Below, in pieces: positions 1-9,027 of a stretch of 47,965 bases of DNA (position 1 is the stretch's first letter; every line of letters begins with the position of its first letter). Under the pieces are notes generated by a model that did no database searches, was not told the origin of the DNA, and saw only the letters and a program-made list of their open reading frames with translations. Where the stretch lies: NCBI GenBank assembly GCA_016934675.1, contig JAFGSJ010000026.1:1-47965 (forward strand), given 5' to 3'. The stretch comes from a bacterium (lineage in GTDB: Bacteria; CSSED10-310; JAFGSJ01). A program made the translations under genes and the position numbers.

Positions 1-76
1 GGAGTCGAAGGGAGCGAACGAAGTGAGTCGAAGCCCGGAGGGCGAATTTCTCATCCAAAGTGGTGAGAAATTCGGG
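1..76. repeat. 3' flank repeat with hairpin, copy 1
   Basis: This stretch directly follows the stop codon of the minus-strand SUMF1-like gene A. It is nearly identical to 10450-10523, which follows the stop of paralogue B: I count three substitutions and one 2-base gap. It contains an 11-bp perfect inverted repeat (43-53 CGAATTTCTCA with 64-74 TGAGAAATTCG, 10-base loop) that could act as a transcript end hairpin, although no T-tract follows. The copy may run past the left edge of the window. Confidence 0.8.
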
Positions 77-1429
77 CTAATTCACCGACCTCACGAGACG
101 GAAACCGATGTTGTAACCCCGAGAGTCGGGTGCGAAGCAGTTCCGGGAAGCCGACCGGCAGACCTGGGCAGCGTAGCCCCAGTAACCGCCCCGTAACACC
201 CGGTACGAGTCAGATTCTGGTCCGCTATAGTCAGTCGTATCGCCAGGATAAGTACCATTATACCAATCCCAGCACCACTCATACACATTACTATGCATGT
301 CTGACAGGTTCCACGGATTCGACAATTTACTCCCTACAGGTTCACTCTTACTTGTATCATTCGCACAATACACCGCATACTGCTCCAGAGTCGGATGTGT
401 CCCCGCTGTACAGGATGAACAGTTTCCCGATGTATAATTCGTTTCATTGCAGGAGAACGGCGTCGTCGTTCCCGCACGAGCGGCATATTCCCATTCACCC
501 TCGCTCAACAGGCGATACCCGCTCGCCGTAAAGTTACAGTAAAAGGTTCCCGACGTATAATTGCTACTCGTGACCGGATCAGTATATGAAGCATCTTTGT
601 AATAACAACGGTCCAACTCGTTTTGCAGCGACAGAAGGTTGGCAAAAAGCACTGTCTCATACCAGGTCGGTCGATTGACCGGATGAGACATGGTGGGTGC
701 ATAAGGGGTATTAGATGGATCTGCCGGTAGGGTTGGCTGCACAGCCAGAAGGTCCGCCCACATCTGACGCGTCACCTCAGTCTCCATCACCGCTATGTTC
801 CGGGTCAGCGTATGGTTGAACTGGGTCTCAATTGAAGAACGGCAGGGTTCATCGGAAGGTGAGCCCTGGGTGAACGTACCGCCCGGCACATAACGCATGT
901 TCCCAACAATGGGGTCAATAGCATGGACAGTCCCACTATTAATGGGCTGGAGCATCACATTGTCCACTGCCAGAACAGTTGGACCGTCTTCGGGGATAGT
1001 TACCATGACAGATTTACTATAATACCCTACGTGCTCGAAAAGGAGAACGTTGTGTCCCGAGGCAAATGGACCGCCTCCATCTGGTGACAGGGAATAATAC
1101 CCATCTGAAGGTGTGATGACTACCAGTGCCGCCTGGACCACAGTGATCAAAAGAAAAAGTCCGCTCAGGCTGCTCCCGACATAAAACCCACGATAACGAC
1201 GACCGAGATATAGTGAGAAAACAAAGAGGAGAAACAGAATCCCGAGCAACCCCAATGTCGGTACATCACCCCCCAGAGCACTAACGGTAGTGTCGCTATG
1301 ATCGATCTTGTTCTGCAGATGCACATACCCCTCGATTGTATACGTGGTATCCTCTGCTATAGCAAGTGTAGATAACGAAAAACCAATGAAGATGACACTA
1401 AAAATATTGACTATTCGTTGACCTTTCAT
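77..1429 (-). CDS. SUMF1/FGE-like (C-type-lectin fold) membrane protein A
   Basis: The 450-residue protein has a signal peptide (about 1-26), two membrane helices (about 58-75 and 84-106), a short linker, and a SUMF1-like domain from about residue 171 to the end. Domain hallmarks are MRYVPGGTFTQGS, GYRLLSEGEWEYAARAG and, at the C-terminus, RVLRGGYW...CRSASR...IGFRL. I do not see the paired catalytic cysteines of true formylglycine-generating enzyme, so this is probably a binding or structural version of the fold. The start is placed at the ATG at 1429 because AGGAGGAAG lies just upstream and a signal peptide follows; a longer frame reaches 1486. The paralogue is at 10524-11654. The C-terminal 40 residues are unusually divergent between the two and look like a diversified surface. 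The ligand is unknown. Confidence 0.85.
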   Translation of the reverse strand: MKGQRIVNIFSVIFIGFSLSTLAIAEDTTYTIEGYVHLQNKIDHSDTTVSALGGDVPTLGLLGILFLLFVFSLYLGRRYRGFYVGSSLSGLFLLITVVQAALVVITPSDGYYSLSPDGGGPFASGHNVLLFEHVGYYSKSVMVTIPEDGPTVLAVDNVMLQPINSGTVHAIDPIVGNMRYVPGGTFTQGSPSDEPCRSSIETQFNHTLTRNIAVMETEVTRQMWADLLAVQPTLPADPSNTPYAPTMSHPVNRPTWYETVLFANLLSLQNELDRCYYKDASYTDPVTSSNYTSGTFYCNFTASGYRLLSEGEWEYAARAGTTTPFSCNETNYTSGNCSSCTAGTHPTLEQYAVYCANDTSKSEPVGSKLSNPWNLSDMHSNVYEWCWDWYNGTYPGDTTDYSGPESDSYRVLRGGYWGYAAQVCRSASRNCFAPDSRGYNIGFRLVRSVN

Positions 1430-2431
1430 CACGTTCTTCCTCCTGAATTTTTTGGCAATTATGATTTCTGATATTTTAATATACATTCATAGACCTGGAT
1501 CGTCAACAAAAATGCTCTTCCGCAAAGAATTATTATCGGAGGGTATGCTCTGCCCCCCTAATGATCATAGGGTCGCATCTTGTAATATGAATAACCGGGA
1601 TGAATATGCGGATAACGGAGATCACCCCTTTGCAAGGGGAGACAATATTGAGGTGGTTAGGTAAAAAACATGTACAGAAAATGATTCGGACAATTAATTC
1701 TCAACTCAAGATTTGACAGTTATTTCAAAGGTTAAAGCCATGTGTCATCTGATTGTTGTGAGTCAAAACAGTCATGCTCACACGGAGTCACGGGGCCACG
1801 GAGAACGAAAGCAATATCAAATATATTTCTTGATATTCCATCCTTCATTTCAGATTAACCAATACAAGTCAATCAGGACCGGGTTCTTTATGTCAAGCCA
1901 TGTTAGCATCAATCATTGTGTTGCCAATCTCATTTTCATTTATCTTTTCTCCGTGCCGCCGTGACTCCGTGTGAGATTGACAAAAAGCTTTATCTTTTCT
2001 CCGTGCCGCCGTGAATCCGTGTGAGATTGACAAGAAGCACAATGCGGTCCCAATCATCTCTGATTTTTTGCACCGTCGAGTTCACAGTCGAATTGAACAG
2101 GAACGCTGATCTGATCATAAAATGTATTTCCATCATCCAAAACACCCCAGAGATGAATGACCGCGATTCCTTTAAACTTCAAAATATCAAAAAACTGATG
2201 GGCAGGGATCAGTTTGAGAATGATTGTCTTTTGTTCATTACAAGGTCAAATAGTGACCCGTTTTTGGGCTGAATGGGTCAAAAGTTGACCCAGGCCCATA
2301 GTGCCCCTTGACTGATAGTATCAATTTTCACTGGTATGGTCTCAATGTATCCGGGACACACGACTAGAAGCTAGTATCTAGTTTTTTTTCACAAGTAAAG
2401 CTGCTTTTCGATGAAAGCAAAAAATGAGTTA
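1430..2431. other. Intergenic region with small repeats
   Basis: About 1 kb lies between the SUMF1-like gene and the acyl-CoA synthetase gene. Short reading frames occur, but none has a recognisable domain, a good ribosome-binding site or support from a neighbour. The notable content is the repeat cluster at 1777-2038. The rest is AT-rich and I see nothing further in it. Confidence 0.6.
1777..2038. repeat. Tandem 50-bp repeat with inverted partner
   Basis: Two 50-bp units stand head to tail at 1939-1988 and 1989-2038 with very few differences. Their core (1947-1975 and 1997-2025, reading TTCTCCGTGCCGCCGTGA) is present in reverse complement at 1777-1805, so the cluster can fold back on itself. 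It looks like a short dispersed palindromic repeat rather than a gene. Confidence 0.75.
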
Positions 2432-4696
2432 TTACTGTTGTGCTTTCCTCGTCTCTCTTTTAATCATTTCCCGGCAGTACATTTCGAATAGGAGCATGGC
2501 CCGGTCAATGGTCCGAAAAGTTGGTATCGCCTTGGCTTGAAGAAAATGGACGAATGGATCATAGATTTCACCACCGTCAACGATTGCGATCCAGGGTTTG
2601 GTCTGTTTCAGACGAAGGTTAGCCAGCAGATTGGCAATGGTGCCTTCCCGATATAAATCTTCGTGGTGACCTTCTCCGGGCGGAAGTGTCTGCAGGGCGG
2701 GCGTGAGCGGGACACAGCCCACGGTGACGGCATCGACGCCGGGATCATCAAGAATGGTCTCGATGACCTGGACATAGACTTCGTCGCCGGCCATGGGAGT
2801 CAGATCGATCGGATTATGCAGGTCCACGATAGATTCTATCCGGGCTTTCCGGAAAAAATCAAGCAACCGGTCCCGGGTATTCTGTGAAAAATCGGCAAGT
2901 TTAAAGGAATTGAGATTGTCAGCGATGGCCACACACTCGAAACCGGCGTTGGAAACGGCTGCCAGTGACAGGCCTTTCATTTTTCTCACGCCCAACAGGG
3001 CAAAGAGTCGGACCATATCTTCGAAATCATCCAGATCCTCGATGACGATCACACCGATTTTTTCGGCCAGGGCCCGGGTAACCCGGTAATCACCGGCAAT
3101 GGAAGCGGTATGGCTTTGCGAAGCTTTGGCGCCCGCCTCGCTTCGACCCGCCCGATACATGATGACCGTTCGCCCACTGTCGATTATTTCTTTGGCCGCT
3201 TTCAGAAAAGCAAGTCCATCCAGTTCTTTAAAACCTTCCATATACACCGCGAAGATTTCGACTTCAGGGTCAGCTTTGAGGTATTGGAAATAGTCACCGA
3301 CGGTCAAATCCATCTGATTCCCCAGAGTGATCGAGTAACGGGGATTGATATCCTGCAATTTATTGCTTTTCGAGACGGCAAACGCGCCGCTCTGGGAGAT
3401 GAAGGCCAGGGGTGATTGCTGCCCCTGAGCTTGCGGCAACTTGTATCCCGGAATGAACATGGTGTCATAATGGCCGGGAACCGACCTGATCCCCAGGCAG
3501 TTTCCGCCATTTATGACCGGTCCGCGCCATGCACTTTCTCTCGAGCGGGTCAAGGCATCATTCATTTGCTTCACCAGGGATTCCGTTCCCGCCTTTTCCT
3601 CGAGGCCGCCCGGAATGATGATAACGCTTTCAGCGGCTTTGAGCCTGATCACGTCCTGGACCAGGCCGGGCACCTGCTCGGCTGAGACCGACAGGATAAA
3701 GAGATCGACCGGGTGTGGCAGTGCAGCGAGGTCCGGAACGCATCGACAGCCGTCGATCGTTTCCACGCCGTCCTTGATGATGAAAACATGCTCCGGATCA
3801 AAACCCTCCCTCAATATGTTCTTGAGGATGATCCGGCCCGGGTTCATCCGCTCGGAGACGCCGATAACCGCGACCGATTTCGGGGTCAGCAGACGAGCGA
3901 TTTTTTCGATCGGTTTTGCTGGAGCCGGTTTACTATCTTTCTTCTTGAGGGTAACCAGGGCATCGATGGGGACCAGATTTTCACCCGAAATGACAAAGGG
4001 ATTGACTTCGATCTCGGCAATCCTGCCTGGGATAAACCGGGCAGCTAATTCGAGAAAGAGTTGTATGGTCTTGACAACTTTTTCGAGAGCAATACGTGCT
4101 TTCTGGCCGCGAAGTTTACCGGTCAGAAGTGAGGTAATGGCCACGTTTTCCAGGCCTTGTCTGATACTGGTCTCATCATCCAGACCGGGAAGGAAAATAC
4201 CGATATCCTTACCGCGGATGAAATTGGCTGAGAGAAATTCGGTGTAGATACCGCCTACTCCGAAGGTGACAATAGGTCCGAAATCATCCGTATGGCGGGC
4301 CCCGATCAGGATTTCGCCGCCCAGCGAGGGATCATAGCTGATCTTCTCGACCACAAGGGCGCCCCTGATACCGATGTCCTTGAAGCGTTCCTGGAGAGTC
4401 AGGAAAGCTTGTCTGACGGATGCGAGGTCCTTCTTGACAAAGAGGACGCCGCCACTGTCACTCTTGTGCAGGACGTGCTCGCTGACGATCTTGACCACCA
4501 GCTCATCCGAGGGAAAGAGGGTAAGATCGAGCGTATCGGCTTCATCTGCCGTATGCAGCATTTGATAGATCGGAGTTTTAATCCCCAAACTGTTGAAAAT
4601 AGCCAATCCTTCCGGTTCAAGAAGAGCACTTCTGCCTTCCCGGCCAGCATTATCGAGAATAGCCTGGACCTTTTGAAAAGCCGCCGTAGTCAACAC
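2432..4696 (-). CDS. Acyl-CoA synthetase (ADP-forming), fused alpha/beta
   Basis: This 754-residue enzyme would convert acyl-CoA, ADP and phosphate to free acid, CoA and ATP, a substrate-level phosphorylation step. The ATP-grasp part comes first (about 1-250), then a CoA-binding Rossmann domain (about 265-370, SVAVIGVSERMNPG), then ligase domains. The motif QSHTASIAGD holds the likely phospho-histidine, H529. The ATP-grasp-first order is one of the known arrangements of the family. The start is GTG at 4696, overlapping the TAG stop of iorB by one base, so translation is probably coupled. Its place behind iorAB suggests arylacetyl-CoA or similar acyl-CoAs as substrate; this is inference, and acetyl-CoA remains possible. 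Confidence 0.9.
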   Translation of the reverse strand: MLTTAAFQKVQAILDNAGREGRSALLEPEGLAIFNSLGIKTPIYQMLHTADEADTLDLTLFPSDELVVKIVSEHVLHKSDSGGVLFVKKDLASVRQAFLTLQERFKDIGIRGALVVEKISYDPSLGGEILIGARHTDDFGPIVTFGVGGIYTEFLSANFIRGKDIGIFLPGLDDETSIRQGLENVAITSLLTGKLRGQKARIALEKVVKTIQLFLELAARFIPGRIAEIEVNPFVISGENLVPIDALVTLKKKDSKPAPAKPIEKIARLLTPKSVAVIGVSERMNPGRIILKNILREGFDPEHVFIIKDGVETIDGCRCVPDLAALPHPVDLFILSVSAEQVPGLVQDVIRLKAAESVIIIPGGLEEKAGTESLVKQMNDALTRSRESAWRGPVINGGNCLGIRSVPGHYDTMFIPGYKLPQAQGQQSPLAFISQSGAFAVSKSNKLQDINPRYSITLGNQMDLTVGDYFQYLKADPEVEIFAVYMEGFKELDGLAFLKAAKEIIDSGRTVIMYRAGRSEAGAKASQSHTASIAGDYRVTRALAEKIGVIVIEDLDDFEDMVRLFALLGVRKMKGLSLAAVSNAGFECVAIADNLNSFKLADFSQNTRDRLLDFFRKARIESIVDLHNPIDLTPMAGDEVYVQVIETILDDPGVDAVTVGCVPLTPALQTLPPGEGHHEDLYREGTIANLLANLRLKQTKPWIAIVDGGEIYDPFVHFLQAKAIPTFRTIDRAMLLFEMYCREMIKRETRKAQQ

Positions 4697-5259
4697 TAGC
4701 CCCTCCCCGCTTCAAAAGCTTTTTTGTTGATCTCGACCACTTTCTCGCCTTTACGGGCAAAGGTTTCTTCGATGAGGGCCAGAAGAGTCTCTCGCTTGAC
4801 CGGCAGAAAAGAGGAAGCCGCCCCGACCATAACCATATTGGTCGCTCTGACAGAGCCGGCCTCTTTCGCCATTTTTTCCGCATCCACAATGATTGCTCCG
4901 GGCAGGCCCTTGACCACGGATATCAGTTGATCGAGCTCGGGATAATCCGGAATATTGATAAAAGGATTCTGCGCGGTAACCACACGCGCTCCGGGTGAAA
5001 GAAAGTCGAGATAGCGGAGTGCTTCCAGGAGTTCCATACTCAGGATCATCTGAGCAGTGCCCTTGGGGATCAGGTCGCTGTGGATCCGCTTATCGGAAAG
5101 CCGTAGATGGGCCAGGACCGCACCACCCCGTTGAGCCATACCGTGGACCTCACTCTGTTTCACTTCAAGTCCTTCCCTCATCGCACTCGAAGCGATGATA
5201 GCCGACAATGAGAGCACGCCTTGCCCACCTACTCCAGCCAGAACGATATCATATTTCAT
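4696..5259 (-). CDS. iorB: Indolepyruvate:ferredoxin oxidoreductase, beta subunit
   Basis: The 187-residue protein matches the small (gamma-domain) subunit of 2-oxoacid:ferredoxin oxidoreductases. The N-terminus YDIVLAGVGGQGVLSLSAII is the family signature, followed by VHGMAQRGGAV. With IorA it would oxidatively decarboxylate aryl-2-oxo acids to aryl-CoA, reducing ferredoxin, in the cytoplasm. I chose the ATG at 5259 because AGGAGG lies six bases upstream; a TTG at 5265 sits directly against that site and is unlikely. It lies 20 bases after iorA and overlaps the next gene by one base, so the three are one transcription unit. Confidence 0.92.
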   Translation of the reverse strand: MKYDIVLAGVGGQGVLSLSAIIASSAMREGLEVKQSEVHGMAQRGGAVLAHLRLSDKRIHSDLIPKGTAQMILSMELLEALRYLDFLSPGARVVTAQNPFINIPDYPELDQLISVVKGLPGAIIVDAEKMAKEAGSVRATNMVMVGAASSFLPVKRETLLALIEETFARKGEKVVEINKKAFEAGRG

Positions 5260-5278
5260 GAGCAACCTCCTGGTCCCT

Positions 5279-6874
5279 TCAGTTCTTTTTGGCTTTTTTG
5301 GCCGTCTCGAGGCATTCTCTGACGGCGATGATGACGGAAAGACCCTGGTATTCGATTTCTTTTCTGATGATCCGGCTATTCTCTTCCCTGTTTTTCCGAT
5401 GTGTTTCGATGACCTGACAATGCTCGGGATCGACCCCGATTCCGAGGACAGCCTGTTTCAAGCGTGAAGAAGGAAGAATGGTAGGCTGTCCGCCGGTCAT
5501 ACCCACGGTCTGATTATCGAGAATGATCAGGGTCATGTTCGCATTACGCGTGGCGGCATCCATGAGCCCGGTCACACCTGAATGGAGAAAGGTGGAGTCC
5601 CCCACGACGGCCACAACGGGATGAAACCCTGCAGCAGAGGCACCGACGGCCATACTGACCGAAGCACCCATGCAGACACAGGACTCGATAGCCTTATATG
5701 GTGGCAGGGCACCCAGAGTGTAACAGCCGATATCGGATGTGGTTAATGTTTGCGAAAAACCAGCCAGGGCAGCCTTGAGGGCTTCATAGGTATCGCTGTG
5801 GGGACAGCCCTTGCAGAGTTGCGGAGGACGTGTCGGCAGCTTAAACTGGATCGGCTCGGGTGAGGGCAGGGCCTCAAAGCCGAGAGCAGCTCGAACTACT
5901 TCAGGGCTCAACTCACCATCCGGAGGCAGATGGCCACTTTCCTTGCCCCTGATGTCGATCGACTGGGGCAGGAGCCCTTTCAGCATACGTTCGATATAGG
6001 GATAACCGTCCTCGAACAGATAGATCACCGAAGCGTGTGCCGCCAGTGCTCGTATCTTTTGCACCGGGACCGGATAAACCCCGATATGCAGATGACTGTA
6101 CGAACAATCTGTGCTCCCCGCAATTTCCAGGAAATAATTCCGACCGATGCCCGAAGTGATGACGCCGATGCCGCCCTTTTCGCCCACGAGGTTGAGCGTA
6201 TTGAATTCCGTCTCCTCGCTGTATGCCAGAAAATCTTTCTGCCTGTTGAGCAAATTGCGCCACTGTTTCCTGGCATTGGCGGGAAGTAAGGTCCACGATG
6301 TCGGATCGCCCGGCTTAGCCAGAGGATTCTCGTCCCTGCCCTGGTCGAGTTGCACGACGGCGCGACTATGGGCCAGCCTTGTGACCAGACGTAACATGAT
6401 CGGGACCTTGAATCTCTCTGAATAATCGAATGCCGCTCGGGTCATGAGATATGCCTGCTGCTGATCAGCAGGTTCCATACATGGTATTCGGGCGAATTCA
6501 GCGTAGTAGCGACTATCCTGTTCATTTTGACTCGAATGCATCCCGGGATCATCGGCAGAAGCAACCACCAGACCGCCATTGATGGTTACGATGGCGGAAT
6601 TCATAAAAGGGTCGGCGGCGACATTCAAGCCCACATGTTTCATGGAAACCAGGGCCCGCTTGCCGACCATGGAAACACCCATCGCCTCCTCATACGCGGT
6701 CTTTTCATTAGCTGACCAGGCGACATAAGGTTTCCCCTTCTTCGCGGCATAACGGATGAGAAATTCGGTAATTTCGGTCGATGGTGTGCCGGGATAAGCG
6801 TAGGCTGCTGATATTCCTGCGTGGACAGCACCCATGGCAACAGCCTCGTCGCCGAGGAGTACCATTTCGGTCAT
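5279..6874 (-). CDS. iorA: Indolepyruvate:ferredoxin oxidoreductase, alpha subunit (no ferredoxin domain)
   Basis: The 531-residue catalytic subunit has the N-terminal pyrimidine-binding domain (starting MTEMVLLGDEAVAMGA, AYPGTPSTE) and a C-terminal thiamine-diphosphate domain (GDSTFLHSGVTGLMDA, ILDNQTVGMTGGQ). It also has the CKGCPHSDTY motif typical of IorA. Most IorA proteins are about 600 residues or more and end in a domain binding two [4Fe-4S] clusters. Here the protein stops after AVRECLETAKKAKKN and no such cysteine set is present. There is no room for it before iorB. The ATG at 6874 was chosen for its AAGGAGG site; the frame stays open to 6961. The function is well supported, but the electron route is less clear. 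Confidence 0.9.
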   Translation of the reverse strand: MTEMVLLGDEAVAMGAVHAGISAAYAYPGTPSTEITEFLIRYAAKKGKPYVAWSANEKTAYEEAMGVSMVGKRALVSMKHVGLNVAADPFMNSAIVTINGGLVVASADDPGMHSSQNEQDSRYYAEFARIPCMEPADQQQAYLMTRAAFDYSERFKVPIMLRLVTRLAHSRAVVQLDQGRDENPLAKPGDPTSWTLLPANARKQWRNLLNRQKDFLAYSEETEFNTLNLVGEKGGIGVITSGIGRNYFLEIAGSTDCSYSHLHIGVYPVPVQKIRALAAHASVIYLFEDGYPYIERMLKGLLPQSIDIRGKESGHLPPDGELSPEVVRAALGFEALPSPEPIQFKLPTRPPQLCKGCPHSDTYEALKAALAGFSQTLTTSDIGCYTLGALPPYKAIESCVCMGASVSMAVGASAAGFHPVVAVVGDSTFLHSGVTGLMDAATRNANMTLIILDNQTVGMTGGQPTILPSSRLKQAVLGIGVDPEHCQVIETHRKNREENSRIIRKEIEYQGLSVIIAVRECLETAKKAKKN

Positions 6875-7084
6875 AACAACCTCCTTGCAAAGATAGTGTC
6901 TTGTCAAGGGCAACGTCACTGATCTACATGAGAAATCTTTGAACCTATAATAGCCTGTCACGCAGAAATGTCAAAGTGAAATGTATGCCCTGGTATTGTC
7001 TTCGTAACAATGATCGGGCTCTCGCCCCGGGAAAAAGGAATGACTGACAGTCGGAACCTGTTCTAAGTCGGGCTCAATTCCGGT

Positions 7085-8398
7085 TCAAGGGTGATCTTCA
7101 TGAAACTGGCGAAGCCGCTTTTCAAGGTCCGGTAACTGGTCACGGCCCACTTTCGAGACACATGCCCGTACACCCTCACGTTCACTGCCGGTAATTGCCA
7201 ACGAGATTGCACTTACCCCATAAAAAAGCATTTCCCGGACCAGGTCCGCACCGCTGAAACCGGGATAGCCGTAGGTAAAGTAAAAACCATCGGCAATGGG
7301 ACGGTCAATATCACGATCGTACACGATCGTAAAACCATTCGAAGTAAAGAGCTGCTTCATCAGTTTAGCCCGTTCCCCATATTCGAGCACCTGGTCCCGA
7401 TAACGATAGTTGCCGTCATTGACCGCTTTCAAGATGGCTGCCAGGCCATATTGAGGCGAATGGGCAGTGCCCGAACTTAATGAATAGAGGGTCCCGAAAA
7501 CCAGGGCCCGTCCGAATTGATTCTGGGTATAATATCCGAGCAGTTGTTCTGATGTGCGGTGAAACAAACTGTCTGAAACGACCATCATCCCGATACGTTG
7601 CCCGGCATAACTGAACATTTTCGAACTCGAAATGAGTAAAATATAGTCAGAACAGTAGTTGGCTACGGTCGGTTGATAGGGTGGTTCACCGGGAACACTG
7701 TAATCCTGTCTGAAATCCATCCCGAAATAAGCCAGGTCCTCGATGACGATGACATCGTGTGCCTGGGCTACTTCACCGATGATTTTCAACTCTTCCTCGG
7801 TAAAACAAATCCAGGCCGGATTATTCGGATTCGAATACAATATGGTCGAAATGTGCCCAGGACGGAGCAACTCTTCGAGCTTGGCCCGTAATTTCGCACC
7901 GCGGAAGTTGTAGACGTCGAAGTTTTCATACTTCAAGCCCAATGCTTTTATCTGCTGTTTATGGACCGGAAAGCCCGGATCAAGAAAGAGCGTAGTCTGG
8001 CGATCCGGATCCAGACGGCTGATCGTCATGAAAGAAGCAAAACTGCCCATGACCGAGCCGACTGTCAGCATACATTGCTCCGTTTCAACCTGGATATTCA
8101 TGAAGAGACGTACAAAACGGCTGACCTCGTACTTCAGATTGGGAATACCTTCAATATTCGTGTAATCAGCCGCTACTCCTTGACGCAGAGCTTCTATCTC
8201 GGCTTCTGTTCCAATGGCGGCAGGAGGCAATCCGGGGACACCCATCTCCATCCGGACATACCGTTCGCCGGTTTTAGCCTCGATCTGGGAAACCAGCTTG
8301 ACCAGTTCGCGTATCGAAGCCCGGCCGATATGTTTGACGCCGCTTTGTGAAAGACACTCCTGGACAATTTCATACGAGATCGGTGTTTCACGTTTCAT
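7085..8398 (-). CDS. PLP-dependent aminotransferase, class I/II
   Basis: This 437-residue fold-type I aminotransferase shows SNPNNP at 189-194, the aspartate D221 in VIEDLAYFG, and the PLP lysine K260 in SSSKMFSYAGQRIG. It would transfer the amino group of an amino acid to 2-oxoglutarate or pyruvate. Because iorA, iorB and acyl-CoA synthetase follow on the same strand 210 bases downstream, its likely role is to supply aryl- or alkyl-2-oxo acids to that pathway. The ATG at 8398 has GGGAGG about ten bases upstream. The substrate cannot be read from sequence alone. Confidence 0.88.
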   Translation of the reverse strand: MKRETPISYEIVQECLSQSGVKHIGRASIRELVKLVSQIEAKTGERYVRMEMGVPGLPPAAIGTEAEIEALRQGVAADYTNIEGIPNLKYEVSRFVRLFMNIQVETEQCMLTVGSVMGSFASFMTISRLDPDRQTTLFLDPGFPVHKQQIKALGLKYENFDVYNFRGAKLRAKLEELLRPGHISTILYSNPNNPAWICFTEEELKIIGEVAQAHDVIVIEDLAYFGMDFRQDYSVPGEPPYQPTVANYCSDYILLISSSKMFSYAGQRIGMMVVSDSLFHRTSEQLLGYYTQNQFGRALVFGTLYSLSSGTAHSPQYGLAAILKAVNDGNYRYRDQVLEYGERAKLMKQLFTSNGFTIVYDRDIDRPIADGFYFTYGYPGFSGADLVREMLFYGVSAISLAITGSEREGVRACVSKVGRDQLPDLEKRLRQFHEDHP

Positions 8399-8784
8399 TT
8401 TTAAGAAGCCTCCCTACATAGTTTTAACCCGATAGCACCCAACTCAACCCAAGAACATGTGAATTACCAGCGACACAAGAATCATACTCACCACACTATC
8501 AATAACAACGGGCCTCACTTGCCCCGGACTCGAAACTGAAAAGAAAAATCGGAATGAGGTCCACCACGATCATTGCCATCGTGATGACCTTTCCTTCTTC
8601 CTGTATCATTCTTTGTGACTCTCTGTCAAGAAATTTTCCCATTCCACAGCACTGTCCTTATATTCTGTGCGATTGCTTGCGTTCGGACCAACATTTGCGT
8701 GTTCATCTCCCACTTACAAGAAAAAACGTGTCGCCAAGCCCGATACTCATTTTCACGTGATGGAATTGGACTGTCCCCCTGTGC
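8399..8784. other. Intergenic, no recognised feature
   Basis: This is the upstream region of the fermentation operon and should hold its promoter. I could not identify a convincing pair of promoter boxes or a real gene. Short frames here have no family features. Confidence 0.5.
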
Positions 8785-9027
8785 CCCCTAGAGAGTAAGG
8801 TGTAGCAAACCGCTCTGCCCCGTAGCTTAGTCACGACAGAGTGGGCTGCCACGAAGGCGGATCATGCATCAGCTGACCGTAAGACAGCGGCGAAGCGTTG
8901 ACAGGGGGCGAACAGGCCAACGCTATCGCTCTGAAATAACCCATTCGGGTTGCCGACCTTGTGACTTGAAGGGGAAGGCAAGACGGGGCATCGCGCTAAC
9001 GCGAGTGGTGCCTTGGACCTGCGGGTC
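8785..9027 (+). other. Hairpin-rich noncoding block (possible structured RNA or intron relic)
   Basis: The block is GC-rich and full of short complementary segments: AGCGTTG (8894-8900) with CAACGCT (8918-8924), CCCATTCGGG near 8940, and GGCATCGCG (8987-8995) with a four-base loop and its partner up to 9012. No protein frame fits. The density of stems suggests a folded RNA or the remains of one, for example part of a group II intron domain. I see no intact domain V and no maturase, so the identity is open. Confidence 0.35.

Noticed and set aside
2340..2395. ACTAG...CTAGT plus T-run as a terminator
   Set aside because: The stem is only five base pairs and it points away from the minus-strand operon that ends here.
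3513..4247. Long plus-strand frame opposite the acyl-CoA synthetase
   Set aside because: It is a shadow of a clear minus-strand enzyme, with no domain of its own.
8818..8890. Possible tRNA in the hairpin block
   Set aside because: There is no acceptor stem, no T-loop GTTCGAATC-type sequence and no cloverleaf spacing.
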